A DNA stretch of 64,000 nucleotides from Pseudonocardia sp. HH130630-07 (lineage in GTDB: Bacteria > Actinomycetota > Actinomycetes > Mycobacteriales > Pseudonocardiaceae). Below the pieces are notes generated by a model that worked only from the letters and a program-made list of their open reading frames with translations, did no database searches and was not told the DNA's origin. Numbering within the stretch: position 1 is the stretch's first letter; every line of letters begins with the position of its first letter. The stretch is taken from contig NZ_CP013854.1 of assembly GCF_001698125.1 (NCBI RefSeq), positions 2,480,001-2,544,000 of the forward strand. Direction: 5' to 3'. The position numbers were made by a program, and so were the translations under genes. Positions 35,642 to 44,160 of the stretch are shown in pieces.

Positions 35642-35770
35642 ATGAATCACCACGGCTACGAGTACGAGGAGAGCGACGATGCTGCGCCGCGCCGGCTCCG
35701 GGCCCACACCCCGGCCGTCGAGGACACCTTCAGCTGGCTGATCGGCGACCTGGCCGACACCGAGAAGTGA
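35642..35770 (+). CDS. Putative RiPP precursor peptide
   Basis: The 42-residue peptide starts at an ATG with an excellent ribosome-binding site (ACGGAGGAGCAGGTC) and lies just before an E1-like/YcaO gene. The N-terminal half is acidic (YEYEESDD), with a basic patch PRRLR, then AHTPAVEDTFSWLIGDLADT. It has no Cys. The only hydroxyl residues are Ser11, Thr23, Thr29, Ser31 and Thr40. If it is the YcaO substrate, the product would be an oxazoline/oxazole, amidine or thioamide rather than a thiazole. A strong hairpin directly after the stop would make the peptide more abundant than the enzymes, as in other RiPP operons. Confidence 0.7.
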   Translation: MNHHGYEYEESDDAAPRRLRAHTPAVEDTFSWLIGDLADTEK

Positions 35771-35775
35771 GTCGC

Positions 35776-35806
35776 CGGGGTGGGGAGATGCGTTCTCCCC
35801 GCCCCG
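35776..35806 (+). terminator. Attenuator hairpin between peptide and YcaO gene
   Basis: CGGGGTGGGGAGA (35776-35788) pairs with TCTCCCCGCCCCG (35794-35806) across a TGCGT loop, with one T-G wobble. It begins 6 bases after the peptide stop. Partial termination here would raise peptide mRNA relative to downstream genes. It also argues against the early in-frame GTG (35767) as the YcaO start. Confidence 0.75.
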
Positions 35807-35844
35807 TGCCTCGACCGGGACGTGGGCGCGACAGGGGGACTCCG

Positions 35845-37785
35845 GTGGTGATCGCCAAGGCGACAACCGTCGCACATCACCAGGGACCTGACGCGACGAC
35901 CGCGTCGATCTCGCTGGTCACCGCACCGTCCGGCTCCGATCCGATCGCGGACGAGGTCCGGCGGCTGCTGAGCGAGCGGGCCGACGTTCGGGCGGAGATC
36001 GGGGACCGGCCGGACCCGGCTGTGCATGACGTCGTCGTCGCCTGCGCGAACGCTCTGCCCGATGATCGGTGGCAGGACCTCGACGCCCTCTGCGAGGGTG
36101 CGGGCCTCGCCTGGCACCGCGTGCACGTCGAGGGGCCGGTGGTCTGCGTCGGCCCGTTCACCATGCCCGGCGTCTCTGCCGGCTACCGGGACTGGCGTGC
36201 CCGGCGCCTGGCCGCGAGCCGGAACCCCGACGGCCTTCTCGACCGCTGGTCTCGCGCGGACCGGGTTCCGGGTCCCCGGCCGAACTCGGAGACCGTGGTG
36301 ACGGCGGCGCAGCTGGTCGTCGACGACGTGCTCGCCCACCTGCGCGGCGAACGCGCGCCCGGGGCCGATCACGAGGTCCGCATCAGCGGCGCGACCCTCA
36401 CTCGCCACCCGGTGCTGCCGCTCCCCGGAAAGCACTCCGCCGGGACCGCGACGGGAACGAGCCCCGAGGATCGCCTCGTGGACGCCCGCACCGGGATCGT
36501 CACCGCGCTCCGTGCGTCGCGACCCGGTCCCTACTCGTCCTCACTGGCCTGCGTCGAGGCCGAGGTCTGCGACACGCGGGTCTTCGCGCCGTGGCGGGCG
36601 GACCCCGCGGCCGGTGGGGCGACACTCGGAGACCCGGACGCGGCCCGCCGCGCTGCCCTCGGGGAAGCCGTCGAGCGCTACTGCGGCAACGCCATACCTC
36701 CGGACCTGCCGCGCGGCACCGCCCGGGACCTCCGCGCGCTCGGCCACCGGGTCGTGTCACCCGGTGCGCTGACGCTGTACTCGGCGGCGCAGTACGCAAC
36801 GCCGGGCTTCCCGTTCGTCCCGCTGCACGACGACCTGACGCTCGACTGGGCCCGGGGCTGCGACCTCGTGACCGGTGACCCGATGCTCGTGCCCGCGGCG
36901 GCGGTCCACCTCAACGGGCCGGGTACCCGGCCCGGAGGCCCGGCCCCGGTATCGCCGCCGGCCCTGGCCGGCATCGCGGCAGGGGAGACGGCGACGGCGG
37001 CACAGCGGGCGGCGATGGAGGAGGTCCTGGAGCGCGATGCCGTCACGGTGTGGTGGGCGACCGGCGACCACGCGACCGCCCTTGATGTCACGGGTGACCC
37101 GGTGATCGCGGACACCCTGTCGGGGCCCGTCTGTGGCCGGCTCGACGCGCGGTTCCTCCTGCTGCCCTGCCTGGTCGACGTCCCGGTCGCCGCCGTGCTG
37201 CTCCACGACCCGCACCGCGGGCTGATCGGCGTCGGGACCGCCTGCCGTCCGACCACGACCGCGGCCGCGCACAAGGCGCTGACCGAGGCTCTCGTATCCC
37301 TGGAGGTCGCTCGAGAGCTGGCCGACCCGGACAGCCCGTTCTGGACCGACGTCCGTGCCGGGCGCCTGCCCGCCGCGCCCTACCGCCCGTTCCACGACGA
37401 CCGGTCCTACCGGGACCTGTACCGGGCGGACTGGCGGGACCTCACGTCGCTCGAACCGAACGTTCAGCTCTACCTGGACCCGCGGATGCAGGCCGTCGCC
37501 CTGGCTCGGACCCGCCCCGCGACGCCCGCGATCCCCCTCGGCGCGGGGCCCACCGTGACCGGCGACCCGCGGTCGGCGTATCTGCGGGAGCTGACCGGCG
37601 CCGGGCTGTCCGCGGTCGGCGTCGACCTGACGACCGACGACGTCGCGCGGGCGGGGCTGCGCGTGAGCCGGGTCGTCGTCCCCGGCCTCTACCAGCTCGC
37701 GCCGGCGGCGTTCCCGCTGCTCGGCGGTACTCGCCTGGACCGGGACCCCGACATCCCGGTGCCCCCGCCGCTGCCGTTCTCGTGA
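35845..37785 (+). CDS. E1-like/YcaO fusion cyclodehydratase
   Basis: The 646-residue protein (longer if read from GTG 35767) has an N-terminal part like the leader-binding/ocin-ThiF partner of azoline synthetases (WHRVHVEGPVVCVGPFTMPG). A C-terminal YcaO domain follows. ATP/Mg residues are visible in LGEAVERYCGN (Glu274, Glu277, Arg278) and in AAMEEVLERDAV (from Glu392). The C-terminus ends in the Pro-rich signature IPVPPPLPFS typical of azoline-forming YcaO enzymes. It would activate peptide backbone amides with ATP to install azolines or related changes. The start is GTG 35845, after AGGGGGA and after the attenuator hairpin. It is followed after 19 bases by the flavin/F420 enzyme. Confidence 0.87.
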   Translation: MVIAKATTVAHHQGPDATTASISLVTAPSGSDPIADEVRRLLSERADVRAEIGDRPDPAVHDVVVACANALPDDRWQDLDALCEGAGLAWHRVHVEGPVVCVGPFTMPGVSAGYRDWRARRLAASRNPDGLLDRWSRADRVPGPRPNSETVVTAAQLVVDDVLAHLRGERAPGADHEVRISGATLTRHPVLPLPGKHSAGTATGTSPEDRLVDARTGIVTALRASRPGPYSSSLACVEAEVCDTRVFAPWRADPAAGGATLGDPDAARRAALGEAVERYCGNAIPPDLPRGTARDLRALGHRVVSPGALTLYSAAQYATPGFPFVPLHDDLTLDWARGCDLVTGDPMLVPAAAVHLNGPGTRPGGPAPVSPPALAGIAAGETATAAQRAAMEEVLERDAVTVWWATGDHATALDVTGDPVIADTLSGPVCGRLDARFLLLPCLVDVPVAAVLLHDPHRGLIGVGTACRPTTTAAAHKALTEALVSLEVARELADPDSPFWTDVRAGRLPAAPYRPFHDDRSYRDLYRADWRDLTSLEPNVQLYLDPRMQAVALARTRPATPAIPLGAGPTVTGDPRSAYLRELTGAGLSAVGVDLTTDDVARAGLRVSRVVVPGLYQLAPAAFPLLGGTRLDRDPDIPVPPPLPFS

Positions 37786-37804
37786 ACCGTCCACTGGAGG
37801 TCGG

Positions 37805-38830
37805 ATGAAGCTGGGCCTTGCCCTCGGATACGGGGGCGAACCGATGGGCGAGGTACTGCCCGCCGTGCGGGCCGCGGACCGCTGCGGGTTCGACTCGGTC
37901 TGGAGCCTGGAGGAGTTCGGCGCGGACGGCGTCTCCATCCTCGGCTATCTCGCCGGGCAGACCGACCGGATCCGGCTCGGTACCGGAATCCTGCAGATCG
38001 GGGCCCGCACGCCCGCCCTGACCGCCATGACGGCGGCGACCCTGGACATACTCAGCGAGGGGCGGGCGCTGCTCGGGCTCGGAGTATCGCAGCCCTGGTT
38101 GATGGAGGGATGGCACGGCGTCCCGTTCACCCCGCCCGTCGACACGATCCGCGAGTACGTCGCGGTCGTACGGGCAGCCGTCGCGCGCGAGGCACCGCTG
38201 GAGTTCGACGGCCGCCACTACACCGTCCCGTACCGGGGGCCGGACGCCCGTGGGCCCGGCCGGTCGATCCGGTCCCAGATGAAGCCCCTGCGGCCGTCGG
38301 TGCCGATCTACCTCGGGACCACCGGACCTCGCGCCGTCCGACTCACCGGTGAGATCGCCGACGGCTGGATCGCCGGCGGCCTCTACCTCCCGGAGCACGA
38401 GAAGGTCTGCCTCGCCCCGCTCGACGAGGGGCTCGCCCGCAGTGGACGGGAAGCGGACGCCGTCGCCGTCACGAAGATCGTCGACGTGCTGGTCGACGAC
38501 GACCTGGACGCGGCGCGGGACGAGGTCCGCCCGGTCCTCGCGTCCTACATCGGCCCGCGCGGTGTCGGCGTGGAGAACACCCACTTTGCGCAGGCCTGTG
38601 AGATGGGGTGGGAGGAGGCAGCGCACCGGATCCGCGAGCACCACGTCGAGGGCAGGCGGTCCGATGCCTGGGCCGCCGTGCCGGACGACCTGGTGGACGC
38701 ATTCGCGCTCATCGGGTCCAGGGAGCGCATCCTGGACCGGCTCGGTGCGTGGGCCGGGTCGCGTGTGGACACCCTGATCCTGCTGACCCGCGACGTCGAA
38801 CTCATCGAGGCCGCGTCGGGCGTGCTGTGA
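37805..38830 (+). CDS. LLM-class flavin/F420-dependent oxidoreductase
   Basis: The 341-residue protein has the luciferase-like TIM-barrel pattern of F420-dependent oxidoreductases (MKLGLALGYGG, AADRCGFDSVWSLEEF, LGTGILQIGARTPALTAMTAATLD, GRALLGLGVS). TGGAGG lies 8 bases before the ATG. In a RiPP setting such an enzyme could oxidise azolines to azoles or reduce a dehydro residue. Its stop overlaps the MATE start (GTGA), so peptide, YcaO, oxidoreductase and exporter form one transcription unit. Confidence 0.87.
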   Translation: MKLGLALGYGGEPMGEVLPAVRAADRCGFDSVWSLEEFGADGVSILGYLAGQTDRIRLGTGILQIGARTPALTAMTAATLDILSEGRALLGLGVSQPWLMEGWHGVPFTPPVDTIREYVAVVRAAVAREAPLEFDGRHYTVPYRGPDARGPGRSIRSQMKPLRPSVPIYLGTTGPRAVRLTGEIADGWIAGGLYLPEHEKVCLAPLDEGLARSGREADAVAVTKIVDVLVDDDLDAARDEVRPVLASYIGPRGVGVENTHFAQACEMGWEEAAHRIREHHVEGRRSDAWAAVPDDLVDAFALIGSRERILDRLGAWAGSRVDTLILLTRDVELIEAASGVL

Positions 38831-40170
38831 CGCTCACCCGTGACGCGTCACCGCTGCGCGAGCTGTGGCGGCTGGTCGTTCCGCTGATCGTCACCATGTT
38901 CGCGCAGGTCGCGATCGTCCTGACGGACACCGCGCTGGTGGCCCGCTACTCCACCGCGGCGCTGGCCTCGGTCGCCCTGGCTGCGCCCGTCTATCTCATC
39001 GCGGTCATGGTCGTCCGGGGCTGGGCTACCGCCGCCCAGATCGTCGTGGCGCGGCGCTTCGGGTCCGGCGACGTCCCGGCGGTTGCCGGGGCGACCGCCG
39101 TTGCGCTCCTCGCCGGAGTCGTGACGGGTGTCGTGTTCTCCGGCTCGTTGATCCTGACGGCGGGTCCGGTGCTGGGGGCGTTAAGTGATGACCCGGCCGT
39201 CGTCGCGGGCAGTGTCGACTACCTGCGCATCGTCGCCGTCGGCGTGCCGTTCGCGGCGGCGTCGGCGGTGCTCCAGGCCGCGTTCGCCGGCCTCGGCGCC
39301 ACTCGGATCGCGATGGTGTCGACACTGCTCATGATCATCGTGAATCTGGTGCTGGGCGTGACGCTGGTCTTCGGAGCAGGGTTCGGGGTCGTCGGGGCCG
39401 GTTTGTCCACCGTGGTGTCGACGGTCGTCGGTACCGCCTACCTCATCTGGTTCGCCCGCAGCCGTATCGGCTCGGTCGTGCCCGGCGCGGTGCTGCTGGC
39501 CCGCGGTGATCTCGCGCGTGGCCGGGTCGCCGTGCCGGTGCTCGCCCGCCTGGCGTGGCCGGAGGCCGCTCTGCTGTTCTTCGGCTACCTCAACGAGGTC
39601 CTGGTGGTGGGGTTCGCCGCGCAGGTCGGGAGCGTGGACCTGGCGGCGTACCGTCTCCTGGACAACCTCACGCTGGTGATCTATAACCTGCTCGCCGCGG
39701 TCGGTGCGGGGATCGCGATCCTGGCCGGTCAGTGCCTTGGGGCGGGGGATGTCGCGGCCGTCCGGACCTACCAGCGGACAGGGGTCGTACTGGCTCTCGT
39801 GCTCGCCACGCCGCCGGCGGTGCTGGCCGCCCTGTTCCCCGGGACGCTGTTCTCGCTCGCGACGGCGGACACGGCCGTCGTCGACCTCGCGGCGTCCACC
39901 GCGCCGCTCGCCGTCGTGACGCTGGTTCCGATCGTGCTGTCGCTGAACATCGCGGGCGTACTGCGTGCGTCCGGCGACAATGTCACCGTGATGATCGCGT
40001 CGCTGGTGGCCGACTACGCGGTGCTGGTGCCGCTGGCCTGGTTCCTCGGGCTGGTCCTCGGCTGGGGGCTGACCGGGATCTACGTCGCGTGGCTGGGCTT
40101 CGGTCTCACGATGCTCGCGATCACGGGGTGGCGGTACGCGACGGGCCGATGGCGGACCCAAATCGTATGA
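38827..40170 (+). CDS. MATE-family efflux transporter
   Basis: The 447-residue membrane protein has twelve hydrophobic segments in the two-lobed MATE arrangement (PLIVTMFAQVAIVLTDTALV at the start; the second half begins near LAWPEAALLFFGYLNEVLVV). MATE proteins export organic cations and natural products by H+ or Na+ antiport. As the last gene of the peptide/YcaO/oxidoreductase unit it is the likely product exporter. The stop lies inside the SmtB-like palindrome that precedes the importer genes. Confidence 0.87.
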   Translation: MTLTRDASPLRELWRLVVPLIVTMFAQVAIVLTDTALVARYSTAALASVALAAPVYLIAVMVVRGWATAAQIVVARRFGSGDVPAVAGATAVALLAGVVTGVVFSGSLILTAGPVLGALSDDPAVVAGSVDYLRIVAVGVPFAAASAVLQAAFAGLGATRIAMVSTLLMIIVNLVLGVTLVFGAGFGVVGAGLSTVVSTVVGTAYLIWFARSRIGSVVPGAVLLARGDLARGRVAVPVLARLAWPEAALLFFGYLNEVLVVGFAAQVGSVDLAAYRLLDNLTLVIYNLLAAVGAGIAILAGQCLGAGDVAAVRTYQRTGVVLALVLATPPAVLAALFPGTLFSLATADTAVVDLAASTAPLAVVTLVPIVLSLNIAGVLRASGDNVTVMIASLVADYAVLVPLAWFLGLVLGWGLTGIYVAWLGFGLTMLAITGWRYATGRWRTQIV

Positions 40171-40181
40171 GCACTTGCTCA
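40168..40181 (+). promoter_or_regulatory. SmtB/ArsR-like palindrome before the ABC importer
   Basis: TGAGCACTTGCTCA is a perfect 6-2-6 inverted repeat in the TGAnCAnnTGnTCA pattern. It overlaps the MATE stop and sits 56 bases before the binding-protein start. The 27-base window 40167-40193 matches 35549-35575 at 18 positions. The importer operon therefore probably has its own promoter, co-regulated with the peptide operon. Confidence 0.6.
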
Positions 40182-40236
40182 ACTGTCGATTCGATCCATA
40201 CAGTTCGGGCTCCACAAGAGACCCCAGGAGGCAGCG

Positions 40237-41271
40237 GTGTCGAGTCCGGAGACGATCGCGGCATCCGCCGTTGGCACCCGCCGTCGGTCGGCGATGCTGC
40301 GCCTCTGCACAGTGGCGATGGCCGTCGCGCTCGCTGCGGGTTGCTCCGCGGCGCCGTCGACCGAGGCGCCGCCACAGACGCCCGCGGCTGCACCCGGCTT
40401 CCCGATGACGATTGACAACTGCGGTGTGCAGGTCCGCCTGGACGCCCCGCCGCAGCGCGTCGTGACGATCTACCAGCACCCGGCGGAGATCATGTACGCG
40501 CTCGGACTCGAGCGCTCGATGGTCGGGACGGCCTACCCGGACAACCCCTATCTGCCACAGTTCGCGGCCGCGAACGCGTCGGTGCCGCAGATCTCGGACA
40601 AGGACGCGTCGTTCGAGCAGGTGCTCGTCACCGGACCGGACATGGTCTACGGCGGCTACGACTCGGCGTTCTCCGCGGACAAGGGCACCGCCCGGGAGCG
40701 CTACCAGCAGTCCGGCGTCGCGACCTACCAGAATTCGGAGGCCTGCACGCCAAAGGTCACGATGGACACCGTCTGGTCCGAGATCCGGACGGTCGCGCGC
40801 ATGTTCGGCGTCCCGGAGCGCGGCGAGTCGCTCGTCGGTGACCTGCAGCGACGGGTGGACGCGTCGAGCGCCCGCGTCGCCGGTGCCCCGCCGGTGAGCG
40901 TGTTCGTCTACGACAGCGGCGAGGACACCGCGTTCACCGCCGGCGGGCGCGGGATCAGCAACGACGTGATCGCCCGCGCCGGCGGGCGCAACGTGTTCGG
41001 GGACCTGGACGACCTCTTCGGCGACGTCTCGTTCGAGCAGGTCGCGCAGCGGGCCCCGGACGTGATCGTGATCTACGACTACGTCGACGGCAGCGGCGGC
41101 GTCGAGGCGAAGAAGCGGTTCTTGCTCGGGCGTCCGGAGCTGGCCAGCGTGCCGGCGATCCGCAACCAGCGCTTCACCACGCTCACCCTGCAGGACGGCG
41201 TCGTCGGTGTCCGTCCGCCGATGGCCGTGGAGACCCTCGCCCGCGCCCTGCACCCCGACCGCTTCCGGTGA
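40237..41271 (+). CDS. ABC importer substrate-binding lipoprotein (Fe-chelate/cobalamin/F420-0 class)
   Basis: The 344-residue protein has a lipobox (ALAAGCS), so it is an outer-face lipoprotein. The fold is the type III periplasmic-binding class: DNCGVQVRLDAPPQRVVTIY at the start, AEIMYALGLERSMVGTAY, and PDMVYGGYDS. The family binds iron chelates, heme or cobalamin. Actinobacterial three-gene cassettes of this type have also been proposed to import F420-0, which is of interest next to an F420-type enzyme. AGGAGG lies before the GTG. It is coupled to the permease by GTGA. Confidence 0.87.
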   Translation: MSSPETIAASAVGTRRRSAMLRLCTVAMAVALAAGCSAAPSTEAPPQTPAAAPGFPMTIDNCGVQVRLDAPPQRVVTIYQHPAEIMYALGLERSMVGTAYPDNPYLPQFAAANASVPQISDKDASFEQVLVTGPDMVYGGYDSAFSADKGTARERYQQSGVATYQNSEACTPKVTMDTVWSEIRTVARMFGVPERGESLVGDLQRRVDASSARVAGAPPVSVFVYDSGEDTAFTAGGRGISNDVIARAGGRNVFGDLDDLFGDVSFEQVAQRAPDVIVIYDYVDGSGGVEAKKRFLLGRPELASVPAIRNQRFTTLTLQDGVVGVRPPMAVETLARALHPDRFR

Positions 41272-42356
41272 CGATCGCGCCCCGCCGACCGGCCACGGCG
41301 GATCTCGCTCCCGGCTCGCACTGGCGCCAGCCCGCGGTGCTCGTCGTGCTGACGGCCGTGCTGGTCGTCTCGGTCACCGCCGGGATCTCGATCGGCTCGG
41401 TCAGGATCCCGCCCGGGCAGGTCTGGTCCAACCTTGCGGCCGCGGTGACCGGCGGGCGGATCGATGCGACCGGGCCACCTTTCGTGCAGGCGATCGTCAC
41501 CCAGAGCCGCGCTCCGCGGGTTCTGCTCGCCGTCGTCGTCGGTGCCGGCCTCGCCGTCGTCGGCGCCGCGCTGCAGGCGCTGGTGCGCAACATGCTCGCC
41601 GACCCGTTCCTGCTCGGCGTCTCGTCCGGCGCCTCGGTCGCCGCGGTGCTCGTCATCATCTCCGGCGCCACCGCCGTCCTCGGCCTCACGACGCCGGTCG
41701 CGGCGTTCCTCGGCGCGTTGCTGGCGCTGTTCGTGGTCTACGCGATGTCGCGGTCCGGCGGGCAGGTCACGCCTACCCGGCTGGTGCTCTCCGGCGTCGC
41801 CGTCGCCTACGTCCTGTCCGCCCTGACCAGCCTGCTCCTGATCCTCGCGGCCCGCCCGGACGCCTACCGCGAGGTCCTGGCGTGGCTGCTAGGCAGCCTC
41901 GGCCGAGCCACCTGGGACCTGCTGTGGCTGCCCACGGGGGCGGTCGTGGTCGGTGTGGCGATCCTGCTCGCCGCGGCCCGCCCGTTGAACCTGTTGCTCG
42001 CGGGCGACGAGGCCGCGACGACGATGGGTGTCGACGTCCCGCGGTTCCGCGCGGGGATGTTCGTCCTGACCTCGCTCGTCACCGGCGTCCTGGTCTCGGT
42101 GTCCGGACCGATCGGCTTCGTCGGGCTGATCGTCCCGCACGCGGTGCGCCTGGTCGTCGGCAGCGACCACCGCAGGCTCCTCCCGGCCGCCGCCCTGAGC
42201 GGCGCGTCGTTCCTGGTGTGGGCCGACATCGCCGCCCGCACGGTCGCGTCGCCGATCGAGGTCCCGGTCGGGGTGCTGACCGCGCTGTGCGGCGGGCCGT
42301 TCTTTCTGTGGCTCGTGCGGCGCGAGGCTCGCCGCGGTACCCGGACCAGCGCATGA
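41268..42356 (+). CDS. FecCD-type ABC permease
   Basis: The 362-residue permease has nine to ten hydrophobic segments with BtuC/FecCD family signatures (SRAPRVLLAVVVGAGLAVVGAALQ, RNMLADPFLLGVSSGAS, and GPIGFVGLIVPH near the C-terminus). It pairs with the binding protein upstream and the ATPase downstream in overlapping reading frames. It is intact, unlike the related permease at 60.6-61.7 kb. Confidence 0.88.
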   Translation: MTIAPRRPATADLAPGSHWRQPAVLVVLTAVLVVSVTAGISIGSVRIPPGQVWSNLAAAVTGGRIDATGPPFVQAIVTQSRAPRVLLAVVVGAGLAVVGAALQALVRNMLADPFLLGVSSGASVAAVLVIISGATAVLGLTTPVAAFLGALLALFVVYAMSRSGGQVTPTRLVLSGVAVAYVLSALTSLLLILAARPDAYREVLAWLLGSLGRATWDLLWLPTGAVVVGVAILLAAARPLNLLLAGDEAATTMGVDVPRFRAGMFVLTSLVTGVLVSVSGPIGFVGLIVPHAVRLVVGSDHRRLLPAAALSGASFLVWADIAARTVASPIEVPVGVLTALCGGPFFLWLVRREARRGTRTSA

Positions 42357-43156
42357 GCGACCCGGCCGGGCTGGCCGTGTCCGACCTGGCGGTCCGGCTC
42401 GGCGGACGGACCGTCGTCGACGGCGTGTCGTTCGCCCTGGACCCGGGCCGCACGCTCTGCCTCGTCGGGCCGAACGGCAGCGGCAAGTCGACGCTGCTGC
42501 GCGCCGTCCTACGGATCCTGCCCGCGGAGCACGGGACGGTCGCACTCGACGGTCAGGCAGCGGGGGAGTTCTCCGCCCGCGAGTTCGCCCGCAACGTCGC
42601 CGCGGTCCTGCAGGACCCCGGAGCCGAGTTCGACATGTCGGTGCGCGAGGTCGTCGGCATGGGGCGCTCGCCGTTCCAGCGCCTGCTCGTCTCCACCGAG
42701 TCCGACGACGAGGAGACCGTCGCCGCAGCACTGGCCGCAGCCGGCGTCGCGCACCTGTCCGAGCGGTCGTATCGGACGCTGTCCGGTGGAGAGCGTCAGC
42801 GCGTGGTCATCGCCCGTGCCTTCGCGCAACGCCCCCGGCTCCTGGTGCTCGACGAACCGACCAACCACCTCGACGTCCGCCACCAGTTCGACGTGCTGGA
42901 CGCCGCGCGGCGCCGGGGCGTCACCACCGTGATGGCCCTGCACGACCTCAACCTCGCTGCGCACTACGGCGACGACGTCGCCGTCCTGCACGACGGTCGT
43001 CTGCACGCCCACGGCCCGCCCGCGGACGTGATCACCGAGGAGATGGTGCGCGACGTCTACGGCGTACGGGCCGAGGTCGCCCCCGACGCCGACACCGGCC
43101 GCCCGCACATCCGCTTCCGACCCCCTGCCCCCGACCGCCGAGGAGTCACCCCGTGA
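42353..43156 (+). CDS. FecE/BtuD-type ABC ATPase
   Basis: The 267-residue protein has Walker A GPNGSGKST, the ABC signature LSGGERQRV, and Walker B LLVLDEPTNHLD, followed by a His-loop (ALHDLNLAAHYGD). It powers the importer encoded by the two preceding genes (ATGA overlap) and ends overlapping the ferredoxin-like gene, indicating that all four are co-translated. Confidence 0.9.
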   Translation: MSDPAGLAVSDLAVRLGGRTVVDGVSFALDPGRTLCLVGPNGSGKSTLLRAVLRILPAEHGTVALDGQAAGEFSAREFARNVAAVLQDPGAEFDMSVREVVGMGRSPFQRLLVSTESDDEETVAAALAAAGVAHLSERSYRTLSGGERQRVVIARAFAQRPRLLVLDEPTNHLDVRHQFDVLDAARRRGVTTVMALHDLNLAAHYGDDVAVLHDGRLHAHGPPADVITEEMVRDVYGVRAEVAPDADTGRPHIRFRPPAPDRRGVTP

Positions 43157-43818
43157 CCCACCCGACCGACCGGGCCGTCGTGCTGGTCGCCCGACCGACT
43201 CCCGCCGGCCTCGATGAGCGGGCCTTGCGCCGGCTCGCCGGAGCCGTCGCCGGCCGGGTGCCGGATTCCGTTCATGTCGCGCACCTCGACCACGAGGCGC
43301 CCTCTTTGCACGACGTCCTGGACGAGCTGGCTGCAGCTGGGGCGGCTTCCGTACTGGTCCTGGCGCTCGCGGTGCCCGCAGACCGCTACCTCACGAGCTG
43401 GATTGCGAAAGCCGTCGCCAACTGGCGCGAGACCCGGGCGTCCACCCTCGCGATCCGCCAGGCCGACGGGCTGACGGACCTGCCCGGCGTTGCCGACGCC
43501 GTCTCCGATCTCGTCGCGTCCGGCGGCCGGCCGGTCACCGCCTCCCCGGCCGGGTTCCGCAGCCCGGCCTGGTCGGACCTGGAGATCCCGGACCGCCACC
43601 TGCTCGTCTGCCGCGGTCCCCGCTGCACCGCACACGGAGCCGGTGCCACACAACGCGCGCTGGCGGACGCCTCCCGCGGAACGGGCACGCAGGTCACCGG
43701 CATGTCCTGCATCGGACCCTGCAACCTCGGACCGCTGGTCATCGAGCACCCGACCGGGCAGTGGCACCAGCACGTCGACACGAAGCGAGCGGAAGCGCTG
43801 GCGGCGGACCTGCCCTGA
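43153..43818 (+). CDS. Chelatase-like / (2Fe-2S) ferredoxin-like fusion
   Basis: The 221-residue protein has an N-terminal half reminiscent of class II chelatases (CbiX-like: RLAGAVAGRVPDSVHVAHLD, SVLVLALAVPADRYL). The C-terminal half is a thioredoxin-like 2Fe-2S ferredoxin with four cysteines in two pairs: LLVCRGPRC and SCIGPC. It is the last gene of the importer operon. A redox protein with a metal-chelatase-like domain would suit reductive release of a metal from an imported chelate. That is inference from domain and context. Confidence 0.78.
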   Translation: MTHPTDRAVVLVARPTPAGLDERALRRLAGAVAGRVPDSVHVAHLDHEAPSLHDVLDELAAAGAASVLVLALAVPADRYLTSWIAKAVANWRETRASTLAIRQADGLTDLPGVADAVSDLVASGGRPVTASPAGFRSPAWSDLEIPDRHLLVCRGPRCTAHGAGATQRALADASRGTGTQVTGMSCIGPCNLGPLVIEHPTGQWHQHVDTKRAEALAADLP

Positions 43819-44160
43819 CAGCCGGCGCAGGCGGCGAGTGAGGACAGATCAGTACGCTCCATGGTCGGCCGCCTGGGAGAGCTGCTCGGACTCCGCGCTC
43901 AGTGATGGTCCGACGACGTAGCCGTCCGGGTCTAGTCGGTCATCCAGGCCGGACGAGTCCGCCCGGGAGCAGGCGCCACGCCGCTGCTTTCGGTGCTGAT
44001 CGAGACCGCGTTCGACGAGCAGTTGCACGCGTCGACGACCTCCATCGTGGTACGGCTCGTGGCACGAAACGGTGCTGCACAGCGGTACGCGGTGCGCACC
44101 GCGAACGTCACGACGTGAACGGCGGTCCTCGTCGAGCATGCCGAACCCGGTGAGCGACCT
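43819..44160. other. Non-coding right end of the element
   Basis: No convincing gene, promoter or terminator is visible between the ferredoxin-like gene and attR. Frames here are short and lack family-like sequence. Sites for the integrase or excisionase arms would be expected in this stretch, but I cannot identify them by eye. Confidence 0.5.

Noticed and set aside
35642-35770. Lanthipeptide or lasso precursor interpretation
   Set aside because: No LanB/C/M, transglutaminase-like or asparagine-synthetase-like gene is nearby. The adjacent enzyme is a YcaO and the peptide has no Cys.
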